From Lentzea guizhouensis (GTDB taxonomy: Bacteria > Actinomycetota > Actinomycetes > Mycobacteriales > Pseudonocardiaceae): a stretch of DNA of 64,000 nucleotides. This document shows, one piece after another, positions 17,456-25,642 of the stretch. The notes beneath the pieces were generated by a model. The model searched no databases. It was not told where the DNA came from and saw only the letters and a list, made by a program, of their open reading frames with translations. The position numbers and the translations under genes were made by a program. The stretch is from NCBI RefSeq assembly GCF_001701025.1, contig NZ_CP016793.1, positions 1,860,001-1,924,000 on the forward strand, in the 5' to 3' direction. Numbering within the stretch: the first letter of the stretch is position 1; each line of letters opens with the position of its first letter.

Positions 17456-17475
17456 GTGCGCCGGCTCCCGCGCAC
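17456..17475 (-). terminator. possible hairpin terminator
   Basis: GTGCGC and GCGCAC arms with an 8-base loop lie 11 bases after the stop of the immunity-like gene. There is no clear U-tract, although GCAAAACA follows on the minus strand. Confidence 0.35.
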
Positions 17476-17485
17476 CACCCAGGAC

Positions 17486-18043
17486 TCAGGTGAGCCGGTG
17501 GAAGTCGAGGCCGTCGAACTCGAACCGCGCCTGGGCCACCGCGTCCTGCTCGCTCGAATGGCACGTGTCGGACACGACGTTCCACTCCTCGTCGCAGTAG
17601 AAGAGGTAGATCGCGTCCTCGTCGTACTGTGCCAACGCCAGCCCGCACACGACGTCCGCGAAGTTCGTGACCGAGTGGACGGTCCTGCCGGTGTGCGTGT
17701 GCGCGGGACCGACCAGCGCGTAGCCGAAGACCCGTGCGCCGTCCAGCTCGCGCGGCGGTTCTCCCGGCGTGGCAGGGCGCTCGCCGAGGTCCCTGGTGAC
17801 CTCCTCCAGCCGCCGGACGGCACCGGGGACGCCCAGGACGCCCGCCACGTCCGTGAGGCGGAGGAGGTAGTCGCGGCTGATCTCCACCTGGTCCTCGAAG
17901 ATCCAGCTGCACAACGTGTCGAAGGCCAGCGCGATCTCGTCCGCCGCGAGCAGGTGGCGGACGTCGTCCCGCACCTCGTCGCGCGAGATGGGCGAGGAGT
18001 CGAGCAGCTGCCGGACCGCCGTCACGAGCAGGCGAGCGTCCAT
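17486..18043 (-). CDS. MafI-like immunity-type protein with unknown C-terminal domain
   Basis: This 185-residue protein has an all-helical N-terminal half containing ALAFDTLCSWIFEDQVEISR, very like the conserved core of MafI-family immunity proteins (an ALAFETLxxWLYEDDLPIS pattern). The C-terminal half is alpha/beta, with CGLALAQYDEDAIYLFYCDE and a WNVVSDTCHSS strand. MafI proteins neutralise polymorphic toxins, but no toxin gene is seen nearby. It overlaps the LamG gene by one base, so they are coupled. Function by family resemblance only. Confidence 0.55.
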   Translation of the reverse strand: MDARLLVTAVRQLLDSSPISRDEVRDDVRHLLAADEIALAFDTLCSWIFEDQVEISRDYLLRLTDVAGVLGVPGAVRRLEEVTRDLGERPATPGEPPRELDGARVFGYALVGPAHTHTGRTVHSVTNFADVVCGLALAQYDEDAIYLFYCDEEWNVVSDTCHSSEQDAVAQARFEFDGLDFHRLT

Positions 18044-18765
18044 CACGCCTCGCTGAGGTAGAGCGCGAACACCTCGTCCATGTTCAGTGCGGAGTCGTAG
18101 AACCGGACCTCGTCGACGGCGCCGGGGAAGAACGACGTGGTCGCGCCTGCCTTGCGGGCCGCGCCGACGGTGAAGGTGCCGGTGCCGCTCCACTGGTTCT
18201 CCGCCCTGCCCGCGCCGACCAGGTTGCCGTCGACGAACAGCAGGGTCTGCAGGTTCTCGGCGTCGTACACGCCGACCACGTGCGTCCACTGGCCCGCGTC
18301 CACCGGTACGACGGACACGGCCGTCGCGGTGACCGGGGCGAGGTCGGTGTCGGCCTCGGCGACCACGAAGTTCCAGTTGCCCAGGTGGTTGCGGTCCTTG
18401 ACGTAGCCGAGGCTGAAGCGGCTGCTGCGCACGCCGTCGGCGCTCACCGCGGCCAGCTTGCAGTTGGCGGTGCAGGCGGCCGACAGGGTGACCCAGGCGG
18501 AGACGGTGAAGCTCTGGGCGGTGTCGACCGTCAGCGGGCCGGTCGCGGTGCCGCCGCTCAGGACCAGGCCGTTGCCGGACTTGCCGGGGCCGAACGCGAC
18601 GCCGCCGGACAGGGTGGCGGTGGCGGCGGTGACCGTGTCGGTCGTGGTGGTGCCGGACGTCTCGCCGAACTGCCAGTGGCTCGTCAGCTGGGCGTCGGCC
18701 TGAGCGGCGCCGGTCGTCAGGCACAGCGCCATGACGGCAGCCGACATCGCAAGTACTGCACGCAT
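18043..18765 (-). CDS. secreted LamG-domain (concanavalin-like) protein
   Basis: This 240-residue protein has a Sec signal peptide (MRAVLAMSAAVMALCL, cleavage near AAQADA) followed by a single LamG-like jelly-roll domain: SHWQFGETSG at the start, FTVSAWVTLS, WTHVVGVYDA in the middle and DEVRFYDSALNMDEV at the end. LamG domains bind glycans or proteins; there is no catalytic domain. Two Cys (AACTANCK) may form a disulfide. The ATG at 18765 is preceded by GGGGGAT. It is coupled to the immunity-like gene. Confidence 0.8.
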   Translation of the reverse strand: MRAVLAMSAAVMALCLTTGAAQADAQLTSHWQFGETSGTTTTDTVTAATATLSGGVAFGPGKSGNGLVLSGGTATGPLTVDTAQSFTVSAWVTLSAACTANCKLAAVSADGVRSSRFSLGYVKDRNHLGNWNFVVAEADTDLAPVTATAVSVVPVDAGQWTHVVGVYDAENLQTLLFVDGNLVGAGRAENQWSGTGTFTVGAARKAGATTSFFPGAVDEVRFYDSALNMDEVFALYLSEA

Positions 18766-18832
18766 GTGAATCCCCCGGGTGTTGGTGCTACGGGCGCACA
18801 CGGTAATTGCGGAACCGGCGTGCTGCCAGCAC

Positions 18833-19429
18833 TTATCGCGAGAACATCAACCCGAACCTGTGGACGAACACGCGGAAGGCACGCGCGTAGGAGTCCGTGC
18901 TGTCCGCGATCCGCTCGCGTTCCTCGCCGAGGACCGCGAGCGCCTTGCCGACCTCGCCGTTGATCGCGTGGATGATCGCCAGCTTGCGCGGCCGGTCGAA
19001 GCCGAGCAACGGCTCGCTGCCCAGCACCTCCTTCACCACCGCGTCCCACTTCGCGAGGCGGTCGACGAAGGGCTGGCCGTGCTTGACCAGCGTGCCCACC
19101 AGCTCCTGCGCGGCCGCCTCGTGGCCATCGCGGCCGAACGTCCAGCGCCAGCACGGCTTCTCGGGCATCAGGAAGCCCAGCGGCAACGACAGCAGCGGGG
19201 CCGGGGGCACGCCGAGGGCACGTGAGACGGTGTCGAAGCGGGTGAAGCAGACGCCGACCAGCGGGGTCACGTCGAGGGCGGCCGGGCTGCCCGCGGTGCT
19301 GAGGCAGAGCCAGCCGCGCACGCCGCCGCCGCGCTCCTGGTGCCAGACGTGACCGCGGCGGACGAAGCCGGTCGGGTGCAGCGCGGTGTCGACGGCGACC
19401 AGCGCGGTGGTCTTCGCTGAAGGCCTCAC
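18833..19429 (-). CDS. DUF4304-like hypothetical protein
   Basis: This 198-residue cytoplasmic protein begins with a helix and LHPTGFVRRGHVWHQE, the pattern of DUF4304-like proteins ('full-length protein ... rkGf..r....f'). LPLGFLMPEKPCWRWTFGRD lies in the centre and a long helical tail follows. No catalytic motif is visible. The GTG at 19429 is chosen over an upstream ATG because the added residues are His/Pro-rich. It belongs to a run of small unknown genes between the conserved sug and mrp regions. Confidence 0.55.
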   Translation of the reverse strand: MRPSAKTTALVAVDTALHPTGFVRRGHVWHQERGGGVRGWLCLSTAGSPAALDVTPLVGVCFTRFDTVSRALGVPPAPLLSLPLGFLMPEKPCWRWTFGRDGHEAAAQELVGTLVKHGQPFVDRLAKWDAVVKEVLGSEPLLGFDRPRKLAIIHAINGEVGKALAVLGEERERIADSTDSYARAFRVFVHRFGLMFSR

Positions 19430-19473
19430 CGGCCCAGGGTGCCAGCAGTGGGCGGGCACCGCTGGGTGACCAC

Positions 19474-19525
19474 TCCGCCGCAGCTCAGTCCGCCGCAGCT
19501 CAGTCCGCCGCAGCTCAGTCCGCCG
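19474..19525. repeat. 15-bp tandem repeat, 3.5 copies
   Basis: Three exact copies of TCCGCCGCAGCTCAG (19474-19518) and half a fourth run through the 3' end of the next gene. Each copy carries a TGA in that gene's frame, so shortening or lengthening the array leaves the protein end unchanged. Confidence 0.9.
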
Positions 19526-19838
19526 GGGGGTCGTCGAGCATGGGTAGCAGCTCGGCGGCGAGCACGCGGAGCTCGGCCCACTGCGGTGCGGTGGCCAGCG
19601 CGTCGACGCGCCACACCGGGTTCGGGCCGCTCATGGCGTCGAGGAGGGCGTCGATGCGGCCGATGAGCACGCCGGCCTCCGCGCCGAAGTCCCCGAAGCG
19701 GTGGCGCAGGTCGTCGAACTCCAGTGCCAGCTCGTCGGCGGACGGCGCGGTGCCGATCGACTCCAGGTAGGAGCGCTGGGCCGCGGCGGGCGAGGCGAGC
19801 CGGCTGACCGGGCCGACGAGCGGGTGCACGGAGGTCAT
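19515..19838 (-). CDS. small hypothetical protein (107 aa)
   Basis: This is a soluble, largely helical protein of 107 residues with LASPAAAQRSYLESIGTAPSA, then ALEFDDLRHRFGDFG and WRVDALATAPQWAELRVLA. It looks like a genuine protein with typical third-position GC, but no family is recognised. It lies in an array of unknown same-strand genes, and its stop codon falls within the 15-bp tandem repeat. Confidence 0.55.
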   Translation of the reverse strand: MTSVHPLVGPVSRLASPAAAQRSYLESIGTAPSADELALEFDDLRHRFGDFGAEAGVLIGRIDALLDAMSGPNPVWRVDALATAPQWAELRVLAAELLPMLDDPPAD

Positions 19839-19871
19839 GGTCCGAGTGTGAGCGGGCGGGCAACCGGGTTT

Positions 19872-20693
19872 TCAGTGCAGCACCGGGCGGAGGAACCTCG
19901 TCAGCTCCACCACCGCCTCCTCCGGCACCTCGTCGAGGTGTTCGGTGAGCTGCAACAGGATGCGGCCACCGCCCAGGTCCGTGATGGCGAAGCAGGGCGC
20001 GGCCGAGCAGACCTGTTGCACGCCACCGAGAGCGGCGACCTGACGCGGGCCCAGCAGCGTTGCCCAGTGCGGGCCGCGGGACAGTTCCGCTGCCATGAAA
20101 AGGGATTCGTCGATGCCGACGCCGGCCGAGACCTCGTGGGCGGTGCGCGGGCCGGCGCGGTCCAGGGTGATCCAGCCGCCGGACGCGCGGACCAGCGCGG
20201 CTCCCGAACGGAGCTTCGTCAGCCAGTCCTGCTGCACGGCATGGGAGATCCACCCGCCGAACAGCGAGCGGGCGGCGGCGACCACGACCTGGTGCGGGAA
20301 CTCGGGGTCGTCCTTCAGCACCACCTCCGCGCTCCAGCCACCGTCGACCAGGGGCAGGCCCTGCGAGTCGAGCTGGACCAGCTGCACGCGCAGGAAGGAG
20401 GGCAGGTCGGACAGCGCCGCATTCCACGCGGCTGGGCTGAAGTCACCCGATGAGAGCAGCAGGCGCGCGTAACCGGGCGGGCCCCACGGCGTTGTGTCGG
20501 AAGGGAAGTAGTCGCGGGCCACGGACACGAGCTCGTCGACCGACGCCGGGCACAGCGGTGCCAGCAGGTCGGTGAACAGCGTGCCGAACCAGGTCGCCAG
20601 CGGGGGACGGTCGACGGGGCCGAACCAGTCCAGCTCCATGCGGACCACGTGCGGCGGCGACACGGGTCTCGGGAGTGTCAGGTCGTTGCTCAA
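19872..20693 (-). CDS. hypothetical protein (273 aa)
   Basis: This soluble 273-residue protein begins SNDLTLPRPVSPPHVVRMEL, with a WFGPVDRPPLATWFGTLF block and a beta-rich second half (GGWITLDRAGPRTAHEV). The start used is a TTG at 20693, 10 bases after TAGGGT; an ATG at 20639 is the alternative. No family is recognised. It is the first gene of the minus-strand run of unknown genes. Confidence 0.55.
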   Translation of the reverse strand: MSNDLTLPRPVSPPHVVRMELDWFGPVDRPPLATWFGTLFTDLLAPLCPASVDELVSVARDYFPSDTTPWGPPGYARLLLSSGDFSPAAWNAALSDLPSFLRVQLVQLDSQGLPLVDGGWSAEVVLKDDPEFPHQVVVAAARSLFGGWISHAVQQDWLTKLRSGAALVRASGGWITLDRAGPRTAHEVSAGVGIDESLFMAAELSRGPHWATLLGPRQVAALGGVQQVCSAAPCFAITDLGGGRILLQLTEHLDEVPEEAVVELTRFLRPVLH

Positions 20694-20732
20694 GGTGAGC
20701 GAGACCCTATGGTGCCCAAACGAAGAGCGTTA

Positions 20733-20760
20733 GGGGCCACCCTCGTGAAAGAGTGACCCC
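20733..20760 (-). terminator. likely terminator of the acyl-CoA dehydrogenase gene
   Basis: On the minus strand, GGGGTCACTCT pairs with AGGGTGGCCCC (two or three G-U pairs) around a 6-base loop, 8 bases after the stop at 20768. The following sequence is only weakly U-rich. Confidence 0.5.
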
Positions 20761-20767
20761 CAACGGC

Positions 20768-21964
20768 CTAACCCCGGGACTGGTAGTCGCGCAACAGCCC
20801 GCGGGAGATGATCGTCTTCTGGATCTCCGAGGTGCCCTCGCCGATCAGCAGGAACGGCGCCTCGCGCATCAGGCGCTCGATCTCGTACTCCTTGGAGTAG
20901 CCGTAGCCGCCGTGGATGCGGAACGACTCCTGCGTCACCTCCGCGCAGTACTCCGACGCGATGAGCTTGGCCATGCCGGCCTCGACGTCGTTGCGCTGGC
21001 CGGAGTCCTTCAGCCGGGCGGCGTTGACCATCATCAGGTGCGCCGCCTCGACCTTGGTGGCCATCTCGGCGAGCTTGAACGCGATGGCCTGGTGCTCGGC
21101 GATCGCCTTGCCGAACGTCCTGCGCTGCTGCGAGTACTCGATCGCGAGCTCGAAGGCGCGGATCGCGATGCCGCACGCGCGCGCGGCGACGTTGACGCGG
21201 CCGACCTCCACGCCGTCCATCATGTGCCGGAAGCCCTGGCCGGAGACGCCGCCGAGGATCTGGTCGGCGGAGATCTCGAAGCCGTCGAACACCATCTCGG
21301 TGGTGTCGACGCCCTTGTAGCCCATCTTGTCGATCTTGCCGGGGATGGTGAGGCCGGGCAGCACCTCCCCGTAGCCCTCCGGCTTCTCGACCAGGAACGT
21401 CGTGAGGTTCTGGTGGGCCTTCTCGGCACCCTCGTCGGTCTTGACGAGCACGGCGGTCAGGTTGGACGTGCCGCCGTTGGTCAGCCACATCTTCTGGCCG
21501 TTGATCGTGTACCCGGCGTCGCCCTTGACGGCGCGCGTCCGGATCGCCGCGACGTCCGAGCCCAGCTCCGGCTCCGACATGGAGAACGAGCCGCGCACCT
21601 CGCCCGCGGCCATCCGCGGCAGGTACTTCTCCTTCTGCTCCTGCGTGCCGTGCTGCTTGAGCATGTGCGCCACGATGAAGTGCGTGTTGATGACACCGGA
21701 GACGCTCATCCAGCCGCGCGCGATCTGCTCGACGACCAGCGCGTAGGTCAGCAGCGACTCACCGAGCCCGCCGAACTCCTCAGGGATCGTCAGCCCGAAG
21801 AGGCCCATCTCCTTCATGCCGTCGACGATGTCGGTGGGGTACGTGTCGCCGTGCTCCAGCGTCTGGGCGTGCGGGATGATCTCCTTGTCCACGAACGTGC
21901 GCACGGTCGCGAGGATTTCTTCCTGGATGTCCGTGAGACCCGCTGTCTGGGCGAGGCGCGCCAT
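20768..21964 (-). CDS. acyl-CoA dehydrogenase
   Basis: This 398-residue flavoenzyme has FSMSEPELGSDVA (FAD/substrate region), WLTNGGTSN, the C-terminal helical signature IHGGYGYSKEYEIERLMRE and IGEGTSEIQ, whose first Glu is the expected catalytic base. Length and layout are those of short- or branched-chain acyl-CoA dehydrogenases (FadE family), which oxidise acyl-CoA to enoyl-CoA with FAD. The ATG at 21964 starts MARLAQTAG. Its substrate is not determined; it may work with the MaoC and CitE-like enzymes elsewhere in the window. Confidence 0.9.
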   Translation of the reverse strand: MARLAQTAGLTDIQEEILATVRTFVDKEIIPHAQTLEHGDTYPTDIVDGMKEMGLFGLTIPEEFGGLGESLLTYALVVEQIARGWMSVSGVINTHFIVAHMLKQHGTQEQKEKYLPRMAAGEVRGSFSMSEPELGSDVAAIRTRAVKGDAGYTINGQKMWLTNGGTSNLTAVLVKTDEGAEKAHQNLTTFLVEKPEGYGEVLPGLTIPGKIDKMGYKGVDTTEMVFDGFEISADQILGGVSGQGFRHMMDGVEVGRVNVAARACGIAIRAFELAIEYSQQRRTFGKAIAEHQAIAFKLAEMATKVEAAHLMMVNAARLKDSGQRNDVEAGMAKLIASEYCAEVTQESFRIHGGYGYSKEYEIERLMREAPFLLIGEGTSEIQKTIISRGLLRDYQSRG

Positions 21965-22166
21965 CGCACTTCCCTTCCGAAGCAAGAGTTACCGGCGAGT
22001 ATGAACCGGTTAACGCTCGTTTGCGACCGCGATGTGCTCTCCACAACACACACGTGTCACCTGTACCGAAACAGGATCCCGAACAGGGGGAATCGCGCAC
22101 CCACACGCGACTAACTGCCCGGCGGAGCTTAGGATCCCCGCTCACCAGACCTCAGGGGGAACCGCG

Positions 22167-22571
22167 ATGACCCACGACCCGTACAACCCGAAGCAGGACC
22201 CGTACGGCCAGCAGCCGGACCCGTACGCCCAACAACCGGGCCAGCCCTACGGCCAGCAGCCCGGCCCGTACGGCCCCGCGCAGCCGATGTACGGCTACGG
22301 CTACCCGCCGCCCGTGCAGAAGCCGCAGACGAACGCGATCCTCGCCCTGGTGCTGTCCTGCGTGGGCGTCGCCACCTGCGGCGTGACGGCCATCGTCGGC
22401 GTCATCTTCGGCCACATCGCGATGGCGCGGATCAAGCGGGGCGAGGAGGACGGCCGCGGCATGGCGCTCGCGGGCGTGATCGTCGGCTACGTCGTCATCG
22501 CCGGTTACCTGCTGTACCTGGCGGTCATCGTCATCGCGATCATCGCGGCGGCCAACCAGAACACGTACTAG
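22167..22571 (+). CDS. DUF4190 membrane protein with Pro/Gln/Tyr-rich tail
   Basis: This 134-residue protein starts with about 55 residues of low complexity rich in Pro, Tyr, Gln and Asp (repeated DPYGQQP-like units). The DUF4190 part follows: membrane helix AILALVLSCVGVATCGVTAI, the FGHIAMARIKRGEEDGRGMA loop, and a second helix. DUF4190 proteins are common in actinobacteria, and their role is unknown. AGGGGGA lies upstream of the ATG. Confidence 0.8.
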   Translation: MTHDPYNPKQDPYGQQPDPYAQQPGQPYGQQPGPYGPAQPMYGYGYPPPVQKPQTNAILALVLSCVGVATCGVTAIVGVIFGHIAMARIKRGEEDGRGMALAGVIVGYVVIAGYLLYLAVIVIAIIAAANQNTY

Positions 22572-22573
22572 CT

Positions 22574-22750
22574 TCAGCCCGCGAGGGCGATCTCCAGGGC
22601 ACCACCGCAGTGGCGGCAGACGTCGGCGAACACGTGGACGTCGGCATCGCATCCCGGGCAGCTGCGGAAGCTGCGCTCCAGCAGGTCGTCCTCGCGGCGC
22701 TTGAAAAGACGCAACCGTCTGCTCACCTTGCCGTTACTCGAACGTGACAT
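22574..22750 (-). CDS. zinc-ribbon protein (58 aa)
   Basis: A short basic protein with the double CxxC zinc ribbon CPGCDADVHVFADVCRHCGG at residues about 34-53. The N-terminal half is Arg/Lys-rich, suggesting nucleic-acid contact. The ATG at 22750 is used; another ATG at 22762 is in frame. It ends 2 bases from the convergent DUF4190 gene. Function unknown. Confidence 0.6.
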   Translation of the reverse strand: MSRSSNGKVSRRLRLFKRREDDLLERSFRSCPGCDADVHVFADVCRHCGGALEIALAG

Positions 22751-22794
22751 GCCCACGAGCATGCACCGCACCCTGGGGCTGATCGCAAACTTCG

Positions 22795-22892
22795 GTGACG
22801 GATTGTGCGCCACTTCACCCGTTTTGGATGCAACCCGTGACGTTCGAACACGTCCAGTGACATTCAAGGTGAAATGACGCACAATCCGTAAC
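22795..22892. repeat. 98-bp element with 25-bp inverted terminal arms
   Basis: The arms at 22795-22819 and 22868-22892 match at 22 of 25 positions when one is inverted (both read GT.ACGGATTGTGCG at the outer end). They enclose 48 bases containing a TTCGAA palindrome. The right arm ends 2 bases from the stop codon of the DUF4276 gene. It could be a long-stem terminator or a small non-autonomous mobile element; no target-site duplication is obvious. Confidence 0.75.
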
Positions 22893-22894
22893 GG

Positions 22895-23545
22895 TTACGC
22901 GAGCGAAGTGAGCCACTCATCAAGATGCGGACAGCGCGCCCTCAAGGCGGCCACGCCGAGCTCCTCAATGGCCATCGGCCCATCTGAGGTCTTCATGTAG
23001 CCGGGGCAGTAGCGGAGGATCCGTTTGGACGGAGCAGTCGTCGGCCCGTCGTTCACGAGTTCAGGCCCGCCGGCCCTCTCCTCGTCCTCCTTGAGCTTTT
23101 GGGCGATGTCGGGGCCGTGCAGCAGGCCGAGCTGGTCGGAAGCCGCGAACACCCACGCCTCCAACTCGTGCAGCACGAGGTGTGGCACGAATCGCTGGTC
23201 ACCGATAGCGGCCGCGAACTGCTGCTCGACATGGGCCACCCGCGTGTACGGATCACCAGTCGGCAGATTCTGCATTCCGGGGAAGTCCGCGGGAAGGCCG
23301 TAGAAGTCGAACAACCTGGTCAGACTGGAGTTCCCGAGCAGCAGCCGCACATCGGTCTCGACCTGCTTCCACGTGGAGATCCCGCCCTTGAAGCTGGGAC
23401 CTCCTGCGGGCCGCTTCGTCTTCACGAGCGACACCGAGACCGACCACCCGAGGCCGGTCAGGTACGGCCTGAGCACGGTGCTGACGACCGTTTCCTCGGT
23501 CTGCCCCTCGACGAGGAGGTGCAGACTCCGATAGCCACCGCTCAT
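22895..23545 (-). CDS. DUF4276 family protein (TOPRIM-like), partner of AAA ATPase
   Basis: This 216-residue protein begins RSLHLLVEGQTEETVVSTVL; the LVEGQTEE acidic motif is the hallmark of DUF4276 and resembles the first acidic motif of TOPRIM nucleases. HLVLHELEAWVFA in the middle supplies a second acidic cluster. It overlaps the ATPase gene by 4 bases (ATGA). AAA ATPase/DUF4276 pairs resemble OLD-type ATPase plus TOPRIM nuclease modules, several of which act against phage. Nuclease activity is inferred, not seen. Confidence 0.75.
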   Translation of the reverse strand: MSGGYRSLHLLVEGQTEETVVSTVLRPYLTGLGWSVSVSLVKTKRPAGGPSFKGGISTWKQVETDVRLLLGNSSLTRLFDFYGLPADFPGMQNLPTGDPYTRVAHVEQQFAAAIGDQRFVPHLVLHELEAWVFAASDQLGLLHGPDIAQKLKEDEERAGGPELVNDGPTTAPSKRILRYCPGYMKTSDGPMAIEELGVAALRARCPHLDEWLTSLA

Positions 23546-24639
23546 GAGTTCCCGCTCGGCCTGCCACCGAGGAGGTTCTTCTCCCAGAGCTCGCCGAGCG
23601 AGTACTCCGCAAGCCAATCCTGCAGCTCGTCCGCGTTCGGCCTGGTCAGCACAGACGCACCGGCCACCCGTTCGACCACGATCAGGTCTCCGAGCTCGAA
23701 CTGGTTCATCAACGTCACCGACTGCGTGGCGATGATCACCTGGCTGTGGACGGAGGCGCGCCGCAGCAACTCGGCGAGGTGCACGATCGCGGACGGGTGC
23801 AAGCCGAGTTCTGGCTCGTCCAGCACGACCAGGGCGGGCGGCCACGGATGCAGCAGCAAGGTCGCGAGACAAACGAAGCGGAGGGTCCCGTCCGACATCT
23901 GGTCGGCGGAGAAGACCGCATCGGAGTCGTTCTGCGTCCACCGCAGTCGAAGATGGTCTCCGCGCTCCCGTTCGAGCACGAAGTCGCGGAAGAACGGCGC
24001 GACCAGCCTGATGGTGCCGACAATCCGCTTGTACGACGCTTGTTCTTCGACGCTGCTGCCGTTTCTCAACGCCAACAGCACTGCGGCCAGATTGCCCGCA
24101 TCGTCACGTAGTTTGATGTTGTCAGCCGTCGGAACCATCTGTTTGACCGGAGCATCCCGGCTGGTGTCGTGGAAGTGATAAACCCGGCAACCACGCAGCA
24201 GTTCCTTCACGTACCCGGCCACAGGTTCCTGGGACTCCGCCAGCCGCGTCTCTCGTTGCCCGCTGCCGAGTCCTGAGGTCCATGGCCGATCATGCCCAAG
24301 CCCCTGGAACTCGACGGCCTCGCGCTCGAAGATCAGCTCGTCGTTGGCGGCGGGCACCAGCACGGCTTCGTAGGCGTTCGGCGGCGCGTTCAGCCGGAGC
24401 TTGATGTGCGCAGTTCCATCGCCGCGGTGCAGGAGAGCAGAGGCTCCTCCGTTGAGACCCACGAACAACCCGAGTCGCTGGTCGACAATGCGTCCCAGCA
24501 TTTCCAGTGCGTGGATGAAGTTGCTCTTGCCCGCGCCGTTCGCACCGACCAGGACGTTCAGTTTGCCGAGTTCAACCCGCGTGTCACGGATCGAGGTGTA
24601 CCCCTCGATCTCGATCGACTCCAGCGGCCTGTCGGTCAT
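23542..24639 (-). CDS. AAA (OLD/RecF-like) ATPase
   Basis: This 365-residue protein has Walker A GANGAGKSN (residues 32-40), an ABC-like signature QMSDGTLRF at 248-256, Walker B ALVVLDEPELGLHP at 269-282 and the H-loop-like IIATQS. The insert between Walker A and the signature matches AAA_21/OLD-type ATPases rather than transporters. A DUF4276 gene follows with a 4-base overlap. The ATG at 24639 is 6 bases after TAGAGT, so it is probably a leaderless promoter. The isolated two-gene unit in an accessory block suggests a defence role. Confidence 0.8.
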   Translation of the reverse strand: MTDRPLESIEIEGYTSIRDTRVELGKLNVLVGANGAGKSNFIHALEMLGRIVDQRLGLFVGLNGGASALLHRGDGTAHIKLRLNAPPNAYEAVLVPAANDELIFEREAVEFQGLGHDRPWTSGLGSGQRETRLAESQEPVAGYVKELLRGCRVYHFHDTSRDAPVKQMVPTADNIKLRDDAGNLAAVLLALRNGSSVEEQASYKRIVGTIRLVAPFFRDFVLERERGDHLRLRWTQNDSDAVFSADQMSDGTLRFVCLATLLLHPWPPALVVLDEPELGLHPSAIVHLAELLRRASVHSQVIIATQSVTLMNQFELGDLIVVERVAGASVLTRPNADELQDWLAEYSLGELWEKNLLGGRPSGNS

Positions 24640-24645
24640 GCGCTC

Positions 24646-24651
24646 ACTCTA
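24646..24651 (-). promoter_or_regulatory. -10 element of the ATPase/DUF4276 operon
   Basis: TAGAGT on the minus strand lies 6 bases before the ATG at 24639, predicting a leaderless mRNA for the two-gene unit. Confidence 0.5.
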
Positions 24652-24682
24652 CGGCGCATGACCGACAGGCCGCCGAGCGTGA

Positions 24683-25642
24683 TCAGTCCTCCGGCGGCGT
24701 CCAGACGTTCGACCGCGACATGCCCGCCGCGCGCCCCTTGCCGGAGATCACCAACGCCATCTTCCGCGACGCCTCGTCGATCATCTCGTCGCCGAGCATC
24801 ACCGCGCCGCGCTTGCCGCCCGCCTCGGACGTGAAGTACTCGTAGGCGTCGAGGATGTTCTCGGCGTGGTCGTAGTCGTCCTGCTTCGGGCTGAAGACCT
24901 CGTTGGCCGCGTCGATCTGGCCGGGGTGCAGGACCCACTTGCCGTCGAAGCCCAGTGCCGCGGACCGGCCGGCGACGCGCTTGTAGCCCTCGACGTCGCG
25001 GATCTGCAGGTAGGGGCCGTCGATGGCCTGCTTGTCGTGGGCCCGCGCGGCCATCAGGATCCGCATCAGGATGTAGTGGTAGGCGTCGCCGACGTCGTAG
25101 CCGGGCGGCTGCTCGCCGACGACCAGCGACTTCATGTTGATCGAGGCCATGAAGTCGGCCGGGCCGAAGATGATCGTCTCGACGCGCGGGGACGCGGTGG
25201 CGATCGCGTTGACGTTGTTCAGGCCCAGCGCGTTCTCGATCTGGGCCTCGATGCCGATCTTGCCGACCTCGTAGCCCATCGTCTTCTCGATCTGGGTGAT
25301 CAGGAAGTCGAGCGCCACGACCTGTTCGGGCGTCTGGACCTTGGGGAGCATGATGCAGTCGAGGTTCGCGCCCGCGCCCTCGACGACCTCGGTGACGTCG
25401 CGGTAGGTCCACTCCGTCGTCCAGTCGTTGACGCGCACGACGCGGGTCCGGTTGCCCCAGTCGCCCTCGTTGAGCGAGGCCACGATGGTCTTGCGGGCGT
25501 CCGGCTTGGCCAGCGGCGCGCAGGCGTCCTCCAGGTCCAGGAACACCTGGTCCGCCGGCAGCGTGCGGGCCTTGTCGATCATCTTCTGGCTCGAGCCGGG
25601 GACCGCCAGACACGAGCGACGGGGACGCTGCTGGTCGACCAC
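24683..25642 (-). CDS. HpcH/HpaI aldolase (CitE-like) acyl-CoA lyase
   Basis: This 319-residue TIM-barrel protein has LDLEDACAP near residue 36, IMLPKVQTPEQV near residue 95, an IEAQIENALGL motif carrying the metal-binding Glu, and FGPADFMASI with the metal-binding Asp. GKWVLHPGQIDAANEVF comes near the C-terminus. These are the features of L-malyl/citramalyl-CoA lyases such as Rv2498c. The GTG at 25642 is preceded by GGAGGT. It probably cleaves or condenses a 3-hydroxyacyl-CoA, but the substrate is inferred from the family. Confidence 0.85.
   Translation of the reverse strand: MVDQQRPRRSCLAVPGSSQKMIDKARTLPADQVFLDLEDACAPLAKPDARKTIVASLNEGDWGNRTRVVRVNDWTTEWTYRDVTEVVEGAGANLDCIMLPKVQTPEQVVALDFLITQIEKTMGYEVGKIGIEAQIENALGLNNVNAIATASPRVETIIFGPADFMASINMKSLVVGEQPPGYDVGDAYHYILMRILMAARAHDKQAIDGPYLQIRDVEGYKRVAGRSAALGFDGKWVLHPGQIDAANEVFSPKQDDYDHAENILDAYEYFTSEAGGKRGAVMLGDEMIDEASRKMALVISGKGRAAGMSRSNVWTPPED

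Noticed and set aside
19474..19525. Possible CRISPR array
   Set aside because: Units are contiguous with no spacers, and no cas genes are present.
22795..22892. Firm MITE call for the inverted-repeat element
   Set aside because: No target-site duplication flanks it, and its right arm abuts a stop codon, which fits a terminator equally well.
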